Source: Pseudomonas sp. AKS31
GTDB lineage: Bacteria > Pseudomonadota > Gammaproteobacteria > Pseudomonadales > Pseudomonadaceae
Assembly (NCBI RefSeq): GCF_023634765.1
Contig: NZ_JAMLFX010000006.1
Location: forward strand, 100,960-148,169
Direction of reading: 5' to 3'
DNA length: 47,210 nt
The translations under genes were made by a program, and so were the position numbers. Below the pieces are notes generated by a model. The model was not told the origin of the DNA, did no database searches, and worked only from the letters and a program-made list of their open reading frames with translations. This document shows positions 1-9,065 of the stretch, in pieces (position 1 is the first letter of the stretch; each line of letters starts with the position of its first letter).

Positions 1-2989
1 GCAGCGTCAGCAACGTCGCCACCACAATCCCGCCAATCATTGCGTAAGCCATCGGCCCCCAGAACACTTCCCGGGCAATCGGGATCATGCCCATGCTCGC
101 CGCGGCGGCGGTCAGCAGGATCGGCCGGCGCCGGTGTTCGGTCGCTTCCACCACCGCATCCCAGGGCGCATAGCCTTTCTGCTCGAACTCATCGATCTGC
201 GTCACCAAAATCACCGAGTTACGGATGATGATGCCGATCAGCGCCAGAATCCCCAGAATCGCCACGAAGCCCATCGGCGTACCGGTCGGCACCAGCGCCA
301 GCACCACACCGATCAGCCCCAGCGGCGCGACACTCGCGACGAGGAACATCTTCTGCACGCTGTGCAACTGGATCATCAGGAAAGTCGCCATCAAAAACAG
401 CATCAACGGCAAGACCTTGGCAATCGGCCCCTGGGCCTTGCCGCTCTCCTCGACCGTACCGCCGGTGGCGACTTTGTAGCCGACCGGCAGTTTCTCGGCG
501 AAGGCATCAATCGATGGCTTGAGGATTTTCACCAGGTCGGTCGGCTGGATCTCGTCGCGTACCGAGGCCTTGATGGTGATGGTCGGCAAACGGTCGCGAC
601 GCCACACCAGCGGCTGCTCCAGTTCATAGCGCACGGTGGCGAACGCCAGCAGCGGAATCGACGTGCCGCTCGGGGTGACGATCTGCAGGTTTTGCAGGGT
701 TTCCGGGGTGCCACGCTCGGAATCCACCGCACGCCCGACCACATTGATCAGGTAGATATCGTCATCGACCTGAGTCAACGGCGAACCGCTGACAATGCTG
801 TTCATCAGCTTCGCCACGTCTTCGGACGACAGCCCGAGCTGGCGCGCCTTGTCCTGGGCGATATCGATACGCAGGACTTTGCCCGGCTCGTTCCAGTCGT
901 AAATGATCTCGCCGATGTGCGAGTTCTTGTCCAGTTCGGTGGCCAGGTCGATGGCGTGCTTGCGCACCTGGTCGATGTCCTTGCCACTGATCCGGTACTG
1001 AATCGGACGTCCCACCGGCGGGCCCATTTCCAGCGCCTGGACGTAACTGCCGATGCCGACGAAGTCTTTGTGCAAGCGTTCGCGCAGGCGTTGGCTCAAC
1101 GCCTCACGGGCCTCGAAATCCTTGCTGACGATCACCAGTTGCGCGTAGTACGGGTTTTGCAATTGTTGGTCGAGAGGCAGGTAGAAACGGATCGCGCCCT
1201 GACCGATGTAAGTGCTCCAGCGCACGATGTCCGGATCACCCTTGAGCGTCGCTTCGAGCTTGTCGACAGCTTTGCGGGTTTCGTCGATCGAGGCATTTTG
1301 CGGCAGGTTCAGGTCGACCAGAATTTCCGGGCGGTCCGATGCCGGGAAGAACTGGTTCTGCACAAAGCGCATGCAGAAAATCGACAGGGCAAACAGCAGC
1401 ACGGTAATGCCGATCGCCCACCAGCGATTGCGCATGGCCCACAACAGGCCACCATTGAACGCGCGACCGATGCGGCCCGGCTCGGCCTCATGGGGTTTTA
1501 CGTTGGCACTGAGAATGTGCACGCCAATCACCGGGGCGAAGAATACCGCCACCACCCACGACACCAGCATCGCCACGGCGATCACCGCGAACAGGGTGAA
1601 GGTGTACTCACCGGCGGAGCTGGCATTGAGGCCAATCGGCACGAAACCGGCCACTGTCACCAGTGTTCCCGTGAGCATCGGGAACGCCGTCGAGGTGTAA
1701 GCAAACGTCGCCGCCTGCTCACGGGTCTCGCCCATTTCCAGGCGCGTGACCATCATTTCCACGGTGATCATCGCGTCGTCCACCAGCAGGCCGAGGGCGA
1801 TAATCAGTGCACCGAGGGAAATCCGCTGCATGGTGATGCCGCTGTATTCCATGAATACAAACACCATCGCCAGCACCAACGGGATCGAGCACGCCACCAC
1901 CAGACCGGCACGCACGCCGAGACTGATAAAGCTCACCACCAGCACGATGATCACCGCCTCGAACAGCGCGCTGGTAAAGCCGCCGACAGCCTCTTCCACC
2001 ACCACAGCCTGATCGGAAACGGTGTGCACGCCAACGCCCACTGGCAAGTCCGCCGTCAGCTCATCGATGCGTGTGTGCAGCGCCTTGCCGAACTCCTGAA
2101 CGTTGCCGCCCTTCTGCATGGCAATGGCCAGACCGATGGCCGGTTTGCCGTCGAAGCGGAACTCCGGGGTGGCCGGGTCGACGTAACCACGGCTGATGTC
2201 GGCAATGTCGGCCAGACGATAGAAACGGTCATTGAGCTTGAGATTGACCTCGGCCAGATCCTTCTCCGAAGCGAACTGCCCCGAGGTGCGCACGGAAATC
2301 CGTTCGGGACCTGCTTCGATCACACCCGCCGGGGTCACGGCGTTTTGCGATTGCAGGCTCTGCACAACCTGACGTTGATCGATGCCCAGTGCAGCGAGTT
2401 TGCGCGTGGAGAAGTTGAGGTAAATCACTTCGTCCTGCTGGCCGACCATTTCGATCTTGCCCAGCCCCGGCACGTTGCGGATCTCGGCGCGGGCCTGCTC
2501 GACGTAGTCGCGCAACTGGCGCATGGTCAGGCCGTCAGCGGTGAACGCATACACCGAACCGAACACATCCCCGAATTCGTCGTTGAATCCCGGCCCCTGA
2601 ATCCCCTGGGGAAACTGCCCGCGAATGTCATCGATCTTCTTGCGCACCTGGTACCAGATTTGCGGGATGTCCTTGGCACTGGTGGTGTCGCGCAGGTACA
2701 CGTAGACCGTCGATTCACCCGGGCGCGTGTAGCTCTTCACGTAATCGAGGGAGTCGAGTTCTTCGAGTTTTTTCTCGATGCGGTCGGTGACCTGCTTGAG
2801 GGTTTCCTCCTGGGTCGCGCCCGGCCATTTGGTCTGGATCACCATGGTCTTGATGGTGAAGGACGGGTCTTCTTCGCGTCCCAGATTGAAGTACGAGAAC
2901 ACGCCCATCAGCAACGCGACGAACATCAGGTACCAGACGAATGACTGATGCTTGAGGGCCCATTCGGAGAGGTTGAAAGAGCCTTTCAT
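1..2989 (-). CDS. triC: RND efflux pump, TriC-like (3' end outside window)
   Basis: This is a proton-driven inner-membrane RND pump of the AcrB/MexB superfamily and the transporter part of a tripartite efflux complex. 996 codons are readable with no stop; the family is about 1015-1020 aa, so only some 20 residues are missing beyond base 1. The N-terminus has the RND pattern with FVWYLMFVALLMGVFSYFNL as TM1. The TM4 segment carries LLVDDAMITVE, with the paired aspartates of the proton relay, and REVFWGPMAYAMIGG lies near the C-terminus. The start overlaps the stop of the upstream adaptor gene by 4 bp (ATGA), so translation is probably coupled. Two adaptor genes upstream of one pump is the layout of P. 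aeruginosa TriABC (triclosan efflux, with OpmH as outer-membrane partner). The substrate here is inferred only from that layout. No outer-membrane channel gene is visible. Confidence 0.9.
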   Translation of the reverse strand, partial: MKGSFNLSEWALKHQSFVWYLMFVALLMGVFSYFNLGREEDPSFTIKTMVIQTKWPGATQEETLKQVTDRIEKKLEELDSLDYVKSYTRPGESTVYVYLRDTTSAKDIPQIWYQVRKKIDDIRGQFPQGIQGPGFNDEFGDVFGSVYAFTADGLTMRQLRDYVEQARAEIRNVPGLGKIEMVGQQDEVIYLNFSTRKLAALGIDQRQVVQSLQSQNAVTPAGVIEAGPERISVRTSGQFASEKDLAEVNLKLNDRFYRLADIADISRGYVDPATPEFRFDGKPAIGLAIAMQKGGNVQEFGKALHTRIDELTADLPVGVGVHTVSDQAVVVEEAVGGFTSALFEAVIIVLVVSFISLGVRAGLVVACSIPLVLAMVFVFMEYSGITMQRISLGALIIALGLLVDDAMITVEMMVTRLEMGETREQAATFAYTSTAFPMLTGTLVTVAGFVPIGLNASSAGEYTFTLFAVIAVAMLVSWVVAVFFAPVIGVHILSANVKPHEAEPGRIGRAFNGGLLWAMRNRWWAIGITVLLFALSIFCMRFVQNQFFPASDRPEILVDLNLPQNASIDETRKAVDKLEATLKGDPDIVRWSTYIGQGAIRFYLPLDQQLQNPYYAQLVIVSKDFEAREALSQRLRERLHKDFVGIGSYVQALEMGPPVGRPIQYRISGKDIDQVRKHAIDLATELDKNSHIGEIIYDWNEPGKVLRIDIAQDKARQLGLSSEDVAKLMNSIVSGSPLTQVDDDIYLINVVGRAVDSERGTPETLQNLQIVTPSGTSIPLLAFATVRYELEQPLVWRRDRLPTITIKASVRDEIQPTDLVKILKPSIDAFAEKLPVGYKVATGGTVEESGKAQGPIAKVLPLMLFLMATFLMIQLHSVQKMFLVASVAPLGLIGVVLALVPTGTPMGFVAILGILALIGIIIRNSVILVTQIDEFEQKGYAPWDAVVEATEHRRRPILLTAAAASMGMIPIAREVFWGPMAYAMIGGIVVATLLTL

Positions 2990-4050
2990 TGACTGTCCTC
3001 GTCAAGTTTTACCGATTGCCCGGGATTGAGACTGTTGACGCCGGCGCTGACCACGCGCTCGCCGTTCTTCACGCCGCCCGCCAGCACCACGCTGCTGTCG
3101 CTGCGACTGACCACCGTGATGTCGCGCGGGCTGACGGTTTTGTTTTGCGTATCGATTACCCAGATCCGCGATTTGCCGTCGACCTCCTGCAGCGCGGTGA
3201 CGGGCAACTCGATGCGTGGTTTGATCGCCGAACTCAAGGTCACGCTGATCGCCGTGCCGAGGCGGAAGCCGTCCGGCGTGTCGGCCAGGGTCAGGCGCGC
3301 GCGCCGCGTGCGCGTAGCGCTTTGCGCCTGCGGCTCGATCTCGCGGATGACCGCGGTGGTGTTGATACTCGGGTCGAGTTGCGCAGCCACGGCAAACACC
3401 ACGTCGCTGGGAATCTGGTCGACCAGGGTGTCCGGCAGATCGATCACCGCTTCCTTGATGTCCGGTTGCGCCAGGGTCACCACTTGCTGGCCGGCGGTGA
3501 CGACCTGCCCGGCCTCGGCGTTCCACGCGGTGACCACGGCGCGGTGGTCAGAGCGCAATTCGGTGTAGCCGAGCTGGTCCTTGCTCTGATTGACCGCCGC
3601 GCGCGCCTGATCCAGCGAGGCCTGGGTGGTTTTCAGATCGGTCGTGGCAATGTCCAGTTGTGCCTGCGCACCGACGCCGCGATCGAACAGCGCCTGCTGA
3701 CGGCGCGCGTTGGCCTGGGCGTTGATCAGCTGCGCCTGGACTTTCGCCAGATCGCCCTGAGCCGAGCGCAACTGGTTTTGCTGATCGGACGGGTCGAGGG
3801 TGGCAAGCAGCGTGCCCTTCTCCACTTCGGCGCCGACATCGACGTTACGGCTGGCTATACGGCCACCGACGCGAAAACCGGTGTTGCTCTCGTAGCGCGC
3901 CTGAATACTGCCGGCAAAGCGCCCGAGATTTTCTTCACTCAAGGCCTCAACCTTGACCGACAGCACCGGGCGCACCGGCTCCGGCGGAGGTTCTTTCTTT
4001 GAGCAGGCGGCCAACAACACAGCCATGGGTAACAGCCACAGACGCTTCAT
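2986..4050 (-). CDS. triB: RND efflux periplasmic adaptor lipoprotein, TriB-like
   Basis: A 354-aa membrane-fusion (HlyD/AcrA-type) adaptor that links the RND pump to an outer-membrane channel. It starts MKRLWLLPMAVLLAACSKK, a lipoprotein signal with lipobox LAAC. The body shows the usual order: a split biotinyl-lipoyl domain (FRVGGRI ... DVGAEVEKGTLLATLDP), a long Gln/Ala-rich coiled-coil hairpin at about residues 85-150, then beta-barrel and membrane-proximal domains (IWVIDTQNKTVSPRDI, GGVKNGERVVSAG). The start at 4050 was chosen over an in-frame upstream extension because it gives the signal peptide and overlaps the preceding stop as ATGA. It is the second of two adjacent adaptors; in TriABC both are needed for function. 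Confidence 0.88.
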   Translation of the reverse strand: MKRLWLLPMAVLLAACSKKEPPPEPVRPVLSVKVEALSEENLGRFAGSIQARYESNTGFRVGGRIASRNVDVGAEVEKGTLLATLDPSDQQNQLRSAQGDLAKVQAQLINAQANARRQQALFDRGVGAQAQLDIATTDLKTTQASLDQARAAVNQSKDQLGYTELRSDHRAVVTAWNAEAGQVVTAGQQVVTLAQPDIKEAVIDLPDTLVDQIPSDVVFAVAAQLDPSINTTAVIREIEPQAQSATRTRRARLTLADTPDGFRLGTAISVTLSSAIKPRIELPVTALQEVDGKSRIWVIDTQNKTVSPRDITVVSRSDSSVVLAGGVKNGERVVSAGVNSLNPGQSVKLDEDSQ

Positions 4051-5150
4051 GGCTGTGCTCCCGGTTGCAGATCCTTGTAGGTGTTTTCGGCGATCTCGAC
4101 TTTCATCCCCGGGTGCAGCAATTGCCCACCGGCGACGATGACTTTTTCGCCACCCTTGAGGCCTTCGCTGATGATGACTTTGCCGGTCAGGTAACGGCCG
4201 ACCGTGACCGTATGCAGTTGCGCCTCGCCCTTGTCGTCGACCATCCACACCGCCGGGTCGCTGACGTTTTTGGTCAGCGCCGACCACGGCAGTTCAACCG
4301 CCGACTGACCCGAGCCTTTGGCCGTGGCACTGACCACTGAACCGAGCTGCATGCCCGGCGGCAGTTTGTCGAGGGTGACTTTGACTTGTACGGTGCCGGA
4401 CTGCGCCGACACCGCCGGGGTGACTTCGCGCACGGTGCCGGTGGTTTTGATTTCGGGATTGTCGAGCAGGCTGACGGTGATCTTGTTGTCCGCTGGCCGC
4501 TCGGCCAGCAGTGATTCATAAACGTTGAACACCGCGTCGCGATCGCCATCGCGGGCCAGGCTGAAAATCGGCGCAGTGGCCTGCACGACCTGGCCGACTT
4601 CGGCCTGACGCTCGGTAATCACGCCCGGCGCATCAGCGATCAGCGCGGTGTAGCTGAGCTGATCCTTAGCGTTGGCCAATTGCGCCTGCGCCGCGCTCAA
4701 GGCGCTCTGACTGCTGCGCAACGCGGCTTGGGCGGAATCGTATTCGCTCTGGCTGGTGTAACCCTTGGGCAAGAGTTTTTGCTGGCGCACGAACGCTGCA
4801 GCGCTCTGTTTCACCCGGGCTTGCTCAGCGACGACCTGGGCCTGGGCCGAATCGACGTTGGTCTGCAAATCCTTGGGATCAAGTTTGGCCAGCACCTGTT
4901 TGGCGGTGACCCGGTCGCCTACGTCGACCATGCGCTGGATGATCTTGCCGCCAACACGGAACGACAATTCGGTCTGCACGCGCGCCTGCACGTCACCGGT
5001 CAACGTCACCGAAGCCGCGTAATCCGTGGGTTTGACTTCCTGTACAAAGACCCTGGGCAGGTATTCCTCAGGGGCCTTTTTCTCGCCGCAGGCGGTCAGC
5101 AGGGTGAACAGACTCAGCATGACCGCTGTTTTCAATCCGGGACTCGCCAT
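4047..5150 (-). CDS. triA: RND efflux periplasmic adaptor lipoprotein, TriA-like
   Basis: A 367-aa membrane-fusion protein and first gene of the efflux operon. It begins MASPGLKTAVMLSLFTLLTACGEKK, with lipobox LTAC. The start at 5150 is preceded by AGGAAGGAG with 6 nt spacing and is preferred over an upstream in-frame ATG at 5216. Lipoyl halves (FRVGGKIIQRMVDVGDRV; DAPGVITERQAEVGQVV) flank a coiled-coil hairpin (about residues 80-150), followed by the beta-barrel region (PPGMQLGSVVSATAKG) and a C-terminal GGQLLHPGMKVEIAE. Its stop overlaps the next gene's start by 4 bp. The promoter must lie in the 202-bp gap shared with the divergent ATPase gene, which also contains a REP pair. No dedicated regulator gene is adjacent. 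Confidence 0.88.
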   Translation of the reverse strand: MASPGLKTAVMLSLFTLLTACGEKKAPEEYLPRVFVQEVKPTDYAASVTLTGDVQARVQTELSFRVGGKIIQRMVDVGDRVTAKQVLAKLDPKDLQTNVDSAQAQVVAEQARVKQSAAAFVRQQKLLPKGYTSQSEYDSAQAALRSSQSALSAAQAQLANAKDQLSYTALIADAPGVITERQAEVGQVVQATAPIFSLARDGDRDAVFNVYESLLAERPADNKITVSLLDNPEIKTTGTVREVTPAVSAQSGTVQVKVTLDKLPPGMQLGSVVSATAKGSGQSAVELPWSALTKNVSDPAVWMVDDKGEAQLHTVTVGRYLTGKVIISEGLKGGEKVIVAGGQLLHPGMKVEIAENTYKDLQPGAQP

Positions 5151-5245
5151 GCAGACTCCTTCCTGTGTACGAACGTGCAAGTGACGATACGACTGTGAGC
5201 TTAGAACAGGGTTCAACGTTCGCCCGTTCGATCCCCATATTTCCC

Positions 5246-5325
5246 TGTAGGAGCTGCCGCAGGCTGCGATCTTTTAATCTTTTAAAAACAACATCAAAAG
5301 ATCGCAGCCTGCGGCAGCTCCTACA
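5246..5325. repeat. REP inverted pair (GTAGGAGCTGCCGCAGGC family)
   Basis: Two REP units face each other: TGTAGGAGCTGCCGCAGG then, after a short AT spacer, its reverse complement, CCTGCGGCAGCTCCTACA. It would form a long hairpin. It is unusual in sitting between two divergent genes (triA and the ATPase) rather than downstream of a gene. Confidence 0.9.
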
Positions 5326-5352
5326 ATCAGGCGCCTCAAGAGAAGGAATTCC

Positions 5353-6549
5353 ATGCTCAATACTCTCGCGGTGGCCAATTACCGCTCGATCAACAAACTG
5401 GTGATTCCGCTCGGCCGGCTGAACCTGATCACCGGCCCCAACGGCAGCGGCAAGTCCAACCTCTACCGGGCCTTGCGCCTGCTTGCCGAAACCGCTCAGG
5501 GCGGCGTGGTCAATGCGCTGGCCCGTGAGGGTGGGCTGGATTCGACGTTCTGGGCCGGGCCGGAAACCATCAGCCGGCGCATGCGCAATGGTGAAGTGCC
5601 GATCCAGTCGACGGTTCGCCAAAGCGTGAAGCGTCTGCGCCTGGGGTTCGCCGGGGAAGATTTCAGTTACTCGATCAGCCTGGGGCTGCCCGACTCCAAC
5701 GGTCACTTCATGCTGCCCGAGCATTCGCACCCCATTCCCTCGCGATTCAGTCTCGATCCGCAGATCAAGCGCGAGTGCATCTGGGCCGGCGCGCTCTACC
5801 GCCCCGCCAGCCTGCTGGTGGATCGCGACGGCCCGATGATCCGCGCACGCGCCGAGCGCAAATGGGATGTGCTGGCGCAGCACACACCGAATTTCGACAG
5901 TCTGTTTGATCAGGTCGGTAGCCTGCGCAGCTCGCCGGAAGTATTCCAGATGCGCGAGTTCATTCGCCGCTGGCGCTTTTATGATCACTTTCGCAGCGAT
6001 GCCGATGCGCCGGTGCGTCAGCCACAATTGGGCACACGCACGCCGGTGCTGCATCACGACGGCCGAGATCTGGCGGCGGCGTTGCAGACCATCATCGAAA
6101 TCGGTGATGGCGATGCCCTGCGGGCGGCGATTACCGATGCGTTTCCTGGCGCACGGGTGCATATCGAAGCGCAGGCCGGTGGGAGGTTTGCCATCGAGTT
6201 CTATCAGGAAGGTTTACTGCGTCCATTGTCGGTGGCGGAGCTGTCAGACGGGACGTTGCGTTATCTGCTGTTGGTTGCGGCGCTACTGACGCCAAGGCCG
6301 CCGTCGCTGATGGTGCTGAACGAACCTGAAACCAGCCTGCACCCCGATCTGTTGCCGGCGTTGGCGCGGTTGATTATCCGTGCCTCAGAGCAGTGTCAGG
6401 TGTGGGTGGTGTCCCATGCGCGGCGGTTGATTTCGGCGTTGCAGCAAGACCCGGAGTGCAACTGCATTGTGCTGGAGAAAACCCTGGGGCAGACCGGGAT
6501 GGTCGGGCAGCGGGTGCTGGATGAGCCGGCTTGGAACTGGCCGGATTAA
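5353..6549 (+). CDS. AAA-type ATPase (COG4637-like)
   Basis: A 398-aa P-loop ATPase of the RecF/SMC/OLD-related group, probably cytoplasmic. A Walker A motif, GPNGSGKS, lies at residues 28-35. A signature-like segment AELSDGTLRYLLL, a Walker B/D-loop segment LMVLNEPETSLHP and a switch histidine in VVSHARRLI lie in the C-terminal third. The N-terminus LAVANYRSINKLVIPLGRLN is typical of predicted ATPases of this family, which resemble the ATPase part of OLD and RecF proteins but have no nuclease domain. The start has an AGAAGGA ribosome site 6 nt upstream. It stands alone, divergent from triABC and convergent with the amino-acid transporter. Function is unknown; DNA or defence-related roles are possible from the superfamily but nothing here proves it. 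Confidence 0.85.
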   Translation: MLNTLAVANYRSINKLVIPLGRLNLITGPNGSGKSNLYRALRLLAETAQGGVVNALAREGGLDSTFWAGPETISRRMRNGEVPIQSTVRQSVKRLRLGFAGEDFSYSISLGLPDSNGHFMLPEHSHPIPSRFSLDPQIKRECIWAGALYRPASLLVDRDGPMIRARAERKWDVLAQHTPNFDSLFDQVGSLRSSPEVFQMREFIRRWRFYDHFRSDADAPVRQPQLGTRTPVLHHDGRDLAAALQTIIEIGDGDALRAAITDAFPGARVHIEAQAGGRFAIEFYQEGLLRPLSVAELSDGTLRYLLLVAALLTPRPPSLMVLNEPETSLHPDLLPALARLIIRASEQCQVWVVSHARRLISALQQDPECNCIVLEKTLGQTGMVGQRVLDEPAWNWPD

Positions 6550-6550
6550 A

Positions 6551-6730
6551 AGCCCCTCACCCTAACCCTCTCCCAGAGGGAGAGGGGACTGATTGGGGGA
6601 TGCTGGTGAATAACGCCGACCTGAAAATGCTTCTGTGAATCCATAACCGACTCGGTTTGTCAGGTCGATGTCCAATGCAAAACAACTCGGTCGGCTCTCT
6701 CTCCCTCCGGAGAGGGCTGGGGTGAGGGGC
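6551..6730. repeat. TIR element, copy 1 (GCCCCTCACCC ends)
   Basis: A ~180-bp element bounded by inverted ends: GCCCCTCACCCTAACCCTC on the left and GAGGGCTGGGGTGAGGGGC on the right. Each end is itself a small hairpin (CTCTCCCAGAGGGAGAG; CTCTCCCTCCGGAGAG). The interior contains CGACCTGA and TCAGGTCGATGT, shared with the other four copies in this window. It lies between convergent genes. It has no coding capacity. Confidence 0.85.
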
Positions 6731-6757
6731 AGGCCTCACCACCGATTCAACAGGCAA

Positions 6758-7630
6758 TCACCCCTGCCACTTGCCACCCTCGACAATCACGCTCTCAGGC
6801 TTGGTGTCATCGCTCAGCTCTTTACGCACATATTGGTCGTACAGCTTGAGCAAATACTTCTCCTCACCCAGCTTGGTCAGCTCGCTATTCACCCAGTCAC
6901 GCAGCTCGATATTGCCCTTCTTCACCGCCGGCGCAATCGGCGCTTCGGCACCGAGTTTTTCATCCAGCACGCGATAGCCCGGGTTCTGCTTGGCCCAGCT
7001 GAACAGCACCAGATTGTCCTGCGCATAGGCATCGCCACGACCATTGGCCAGGGCTTGCAGCGACTCGGAGTTCTTCTCGAACTTGAGCAGTTTCCAGTCC
7101 GGGTGATTCTTGGTCAGCCAGATATCGGCGGTGGTGCCCGTAGTGACGATGGTGGTGCGGGTCGCCAGGTCATCAAGGTTTTTCACCGCGCTGCTTTGCG
7201 GCACCAGCGCCTGCACCGCGACCTTGAGATTCGGATTGGTGAACTCCACCGCTTCCTTGCGCTCCGGGGTCACGGTCATGTTGGCGAGGATCAGGTCGAC
7301 CTTGTCGCTTTGCAGAAATGGAATACGGCTCGCCGGTTCAACAGCGACGAACTCGACCTTGTTTTCATCGCCGAGCAGATCCTTGGCGAAACGGCGGCCG
7401 ATGTCGGTATCGAAGCCAACGTAACGCCCGGCCTGATCGACAAATCCGAAGGGCGGTTTATCGGTAAAGACGCCGACGATCAATTTGTCGCGGGCCTTGA
7501 TCTTGTCCAGATAACCGGCCGGCGCGGTGCTTTCGCTGGCGACTTTCGGCTTCGGCGGTTCTTCGGTTTTGCTGCAACCGGCAAGCAAGGCAAGGCTGAG
7601 CAGAGGCAGTAAAAAAGCGGCAGTTTTCAT
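6758..7630 (-). CDS. Amino-acid ABC transporter substrate-binding lipoprotein (cystine/polar type)
   Basis: A 290-aa family-3 periplasmic binding protein, lipid-anchored by lipobox LAGC in MKTAAFLLPLLSLALLAGCSK. It has the family pattern: KLIVGVFTDKPPFGFVD, then YVGFDTDIGRRFAKDL, VDLILANMTVTPERKEAVEF, and a second lobe with TTGTTADIWL and GRGDAYAQDNLVL. It captures a polar amino acid, likely a sulfur amino acid such as cystine given the surrounding genes (inference). Apart from the lipobox Cys and one Met it contains no sulfur amino acids after the start. Its start overlaps the ATPase gene by 4 bp, so it is the last gene of a four-gene operon, whereas binding proteins are often first. Confidence 0.9.
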   Translation of the reverse strand: MKTAAFLLPLLSLALLAGCSKTEEPPKPKVASESTAPAGYLDKIKARDKLIVGVFTDKPPFGFVDQAGRYVGFDTDIGRRFAKDLLGDENKVEFVAVEPASRIPFLQSDKVDLILANMTVTPERKEAVEFTNPNLKVAVQALVPQSSAVKNLDDLATRTTIVTTGTTADIWLTKNHPDWKLLKFEKNSESLQALANGRGDAYAQDNLVLFSWAKQNPGYRVLDEKLGAEAPIAPAVKKGNIELRDWVNSELTKLGEEKYLLKLYDQYVRKELSDDTKPESVIVEGGKWQG

Positions 7631-8409
7631 AACAGTTCCAGTTCCTTTGTCGGATTCGTTTTGGGCAGTGTTGCCACGAAGGAGAACTTCTCCAGAAACT
7701 GCTGCGCGCGTGCGGTTTGCGGGTTCGTAAAGAAAATCTCGGGCGGGTTCTGTTCAAGGATGCGCCCGGCATCCATGAACACAATGCGGTCGGCCACCGC
7801 GCGGGCGAAGGCCATTTCATGGGTGACGATCAACAGGGTCATGCCTTCGCGGGCCAGGCCCTGAATGACCTGCAAAACTTCCTTGACCATTTCCGGATCA
7901 AGGGCTGCGGTAACTTCGTCGAAGAGCATCACGCGCGGGTTCATACACAACGAACGAACGATGGCGATGCGTTGCTGCTGGCCGCCGGAGAGCTGACGCG
8001 GGAAAGCATCGCGCTTGTCCGCCAGCCCCACGCGTTCGAGCAAGGCTTCAGCTTGTTGCTGCGCTTCGCGGCGTTGACGCTTCTGCACCTTGAGCGGGCC
8101 AAGCAACAAGTTGTCGAGCACGCTCATGTGCGGGAACAGGTGATAACTCTGGAACACCATGCCGATCTGCTGGCGGATCTCGCGCCAGTCGGTGGCCTTG
8201 TCCAGCAGTTCGCGGCCGACAAATTTCAGGCTGCCGCTGTGGGCCTCTTCCAGGCCATTGAGGCAACGCAGCAAGGTGCTTTTGCCGCAGCCGCTGGGGC
8301 CGAGGATGACGATCACTTCGCCGCTCTGCACCTGCAGGTCGATGCCGTTGAGCACCTGTTGCTCGCCGTAGAATTTGTTGAAACCGTGAAACTCGATCAA
8401 TGCGCTCAT
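7627..8409 (-). CDS. Amino-acid ABC transporter ATP-binding protein
   Basis: A 260-aa ATPase of the polar amino-acid uptake family (GlnQ/TcyN type) that powers import through the two adjacent permeases. Walker A is GPSGCGKST in VIVILGPSGCGKSTLLR, the Q-loop lies in GMVFQSYHLFPHM, the signature is LSGGQQQRIAIVRSL, Walker B is VMLFDEVTAALDP, and the switch His lies in LIVTHEMAF. VTAALD, where VTSALD is usual, is a common family variant. The gene overlaps both neighbours by 4 bp. Confidence 0.93.
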   Translation of the reverse strand: MSALIEFHGFNKFYGEQQVLNGIDLQVQSGEVIVILGPSGCGKSTLLRCLNGLEEAHSGSLKFVGRELLDKATDWREIRQQIGMVFQSYHLFPHMSVLDNLLLGPLKVQKRQRREAQQQAEALLERVGLADKRDAFPRQLSGGQQQRIAIVRSLCMNPRVMLFDEVTAALDPEMVKEVLQVIQGLAREGMTLLIVTHEMAFARAVADRIVFMDAGRILEQNPPEIFFTNPQTARAQQFLEKFSFVATLPKTNPTKELELL

Positions 8410-9065
8410 GCTTGCGTCCAGCGCCGCTCCAGCACGCGCGAAGCGGCCGAGAGCGGGTAGCAGATGAAAAAGAAAAACAGGAACAGCGCGCCGTAGATCA
8501 GCACCGATTCGTAGGTGCGTTCGATGATCTGCTGGCCGACTTTGATCACGTCGACCACACCGATGAGCACCGCCAGCGAGCTGGTCTTGATGATTCGCGT
8601 GTAGACGTTGATGGTCGGCGGCGTCATGCGTTTCAGCGCTTGCGGCAGCAACACGTAGCCGTAGAGTTGCGCGGTGTTCAAACCAATCGAAAGCCCTGCT
8701 TCGCGCTGCCCGCGTGGCAACGAATGCAACGCACCGCGCGCCACTTCACCCACCTCGCTGGCGCCCCACAGCGACAGCACCAGCACCGCGCACCAGAAAC
8801 TCGGCAGGCTCAGGCCAAAAAAGATCGGTAAGCCGAAGAACAGCAGGTACAACCAGACCAGCACCGGAATCGCCCGGAACAACTCCAGATAGGCCCGCAG
8901 GAGCGCGTTCAGCCAGGTCACGTTGAGCGTGCGCAGCACGCCGTAGAGCACGCCGCCAACGGTGCTGATGGCGATGCTCAGAAACGAGATCGACAGGGTT
9001 TGCCCGGCACCTTTGGCCAATTGCGGCAACGACACCCAGAGCAGTTCAAGACCCGAACTGGCCAT
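8406..9065 (-). CDS. Amino-acid ABC transporter permease
   Basis: A 219-aa inner-membrane permease of the HisMQ family. It has about five hydrophobic segments and the cytoplasmic coupling loop GASEVGEVARGALHSLPRGQREAGLSIGL, cut short relative to nothing in the family (usual length 215-240). An AAGGAGG ribosome site precedes the ATG. It overlaps the upstream permease gene by 20 bp and the ATPase gene by 4 bp. It probably pairs with the next permease as a heterodimer. Confidence 0.9.
   Translation of the reverse strand: MASSGLELLWVSLPQLAKGAGQTLSISFLSIAISTVGGVLYGVLRTLNVTWLNALLRAYLELFRAIPVLVWLYLLFFGLPIFFGLSLPSFWCAVLVLSLWGASEVGEVARGALHSLPRGQREAGLSIGLNTAQLYGYVLLPQALKRMTPPTINVYTRIIKTSSLAVLIGVVDVIKVGQQIIERTYESVLIYGALFLFFFFICYPLSAASRVLERRWTQA

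Noticed and set aside
134..2944. 936-codon ORF on the plus strand
   Set aside because: It is antisense to the RND pump, rich in His/Arg/Gln, without family motifs; a codon-usage shadow of a high-GC gene.
5068..6162. 364-codon minus-strand ORF opposite the ATPase
   Set aside because: Overlaps the well-supported ATPase gene, a REP pair and the triA start.
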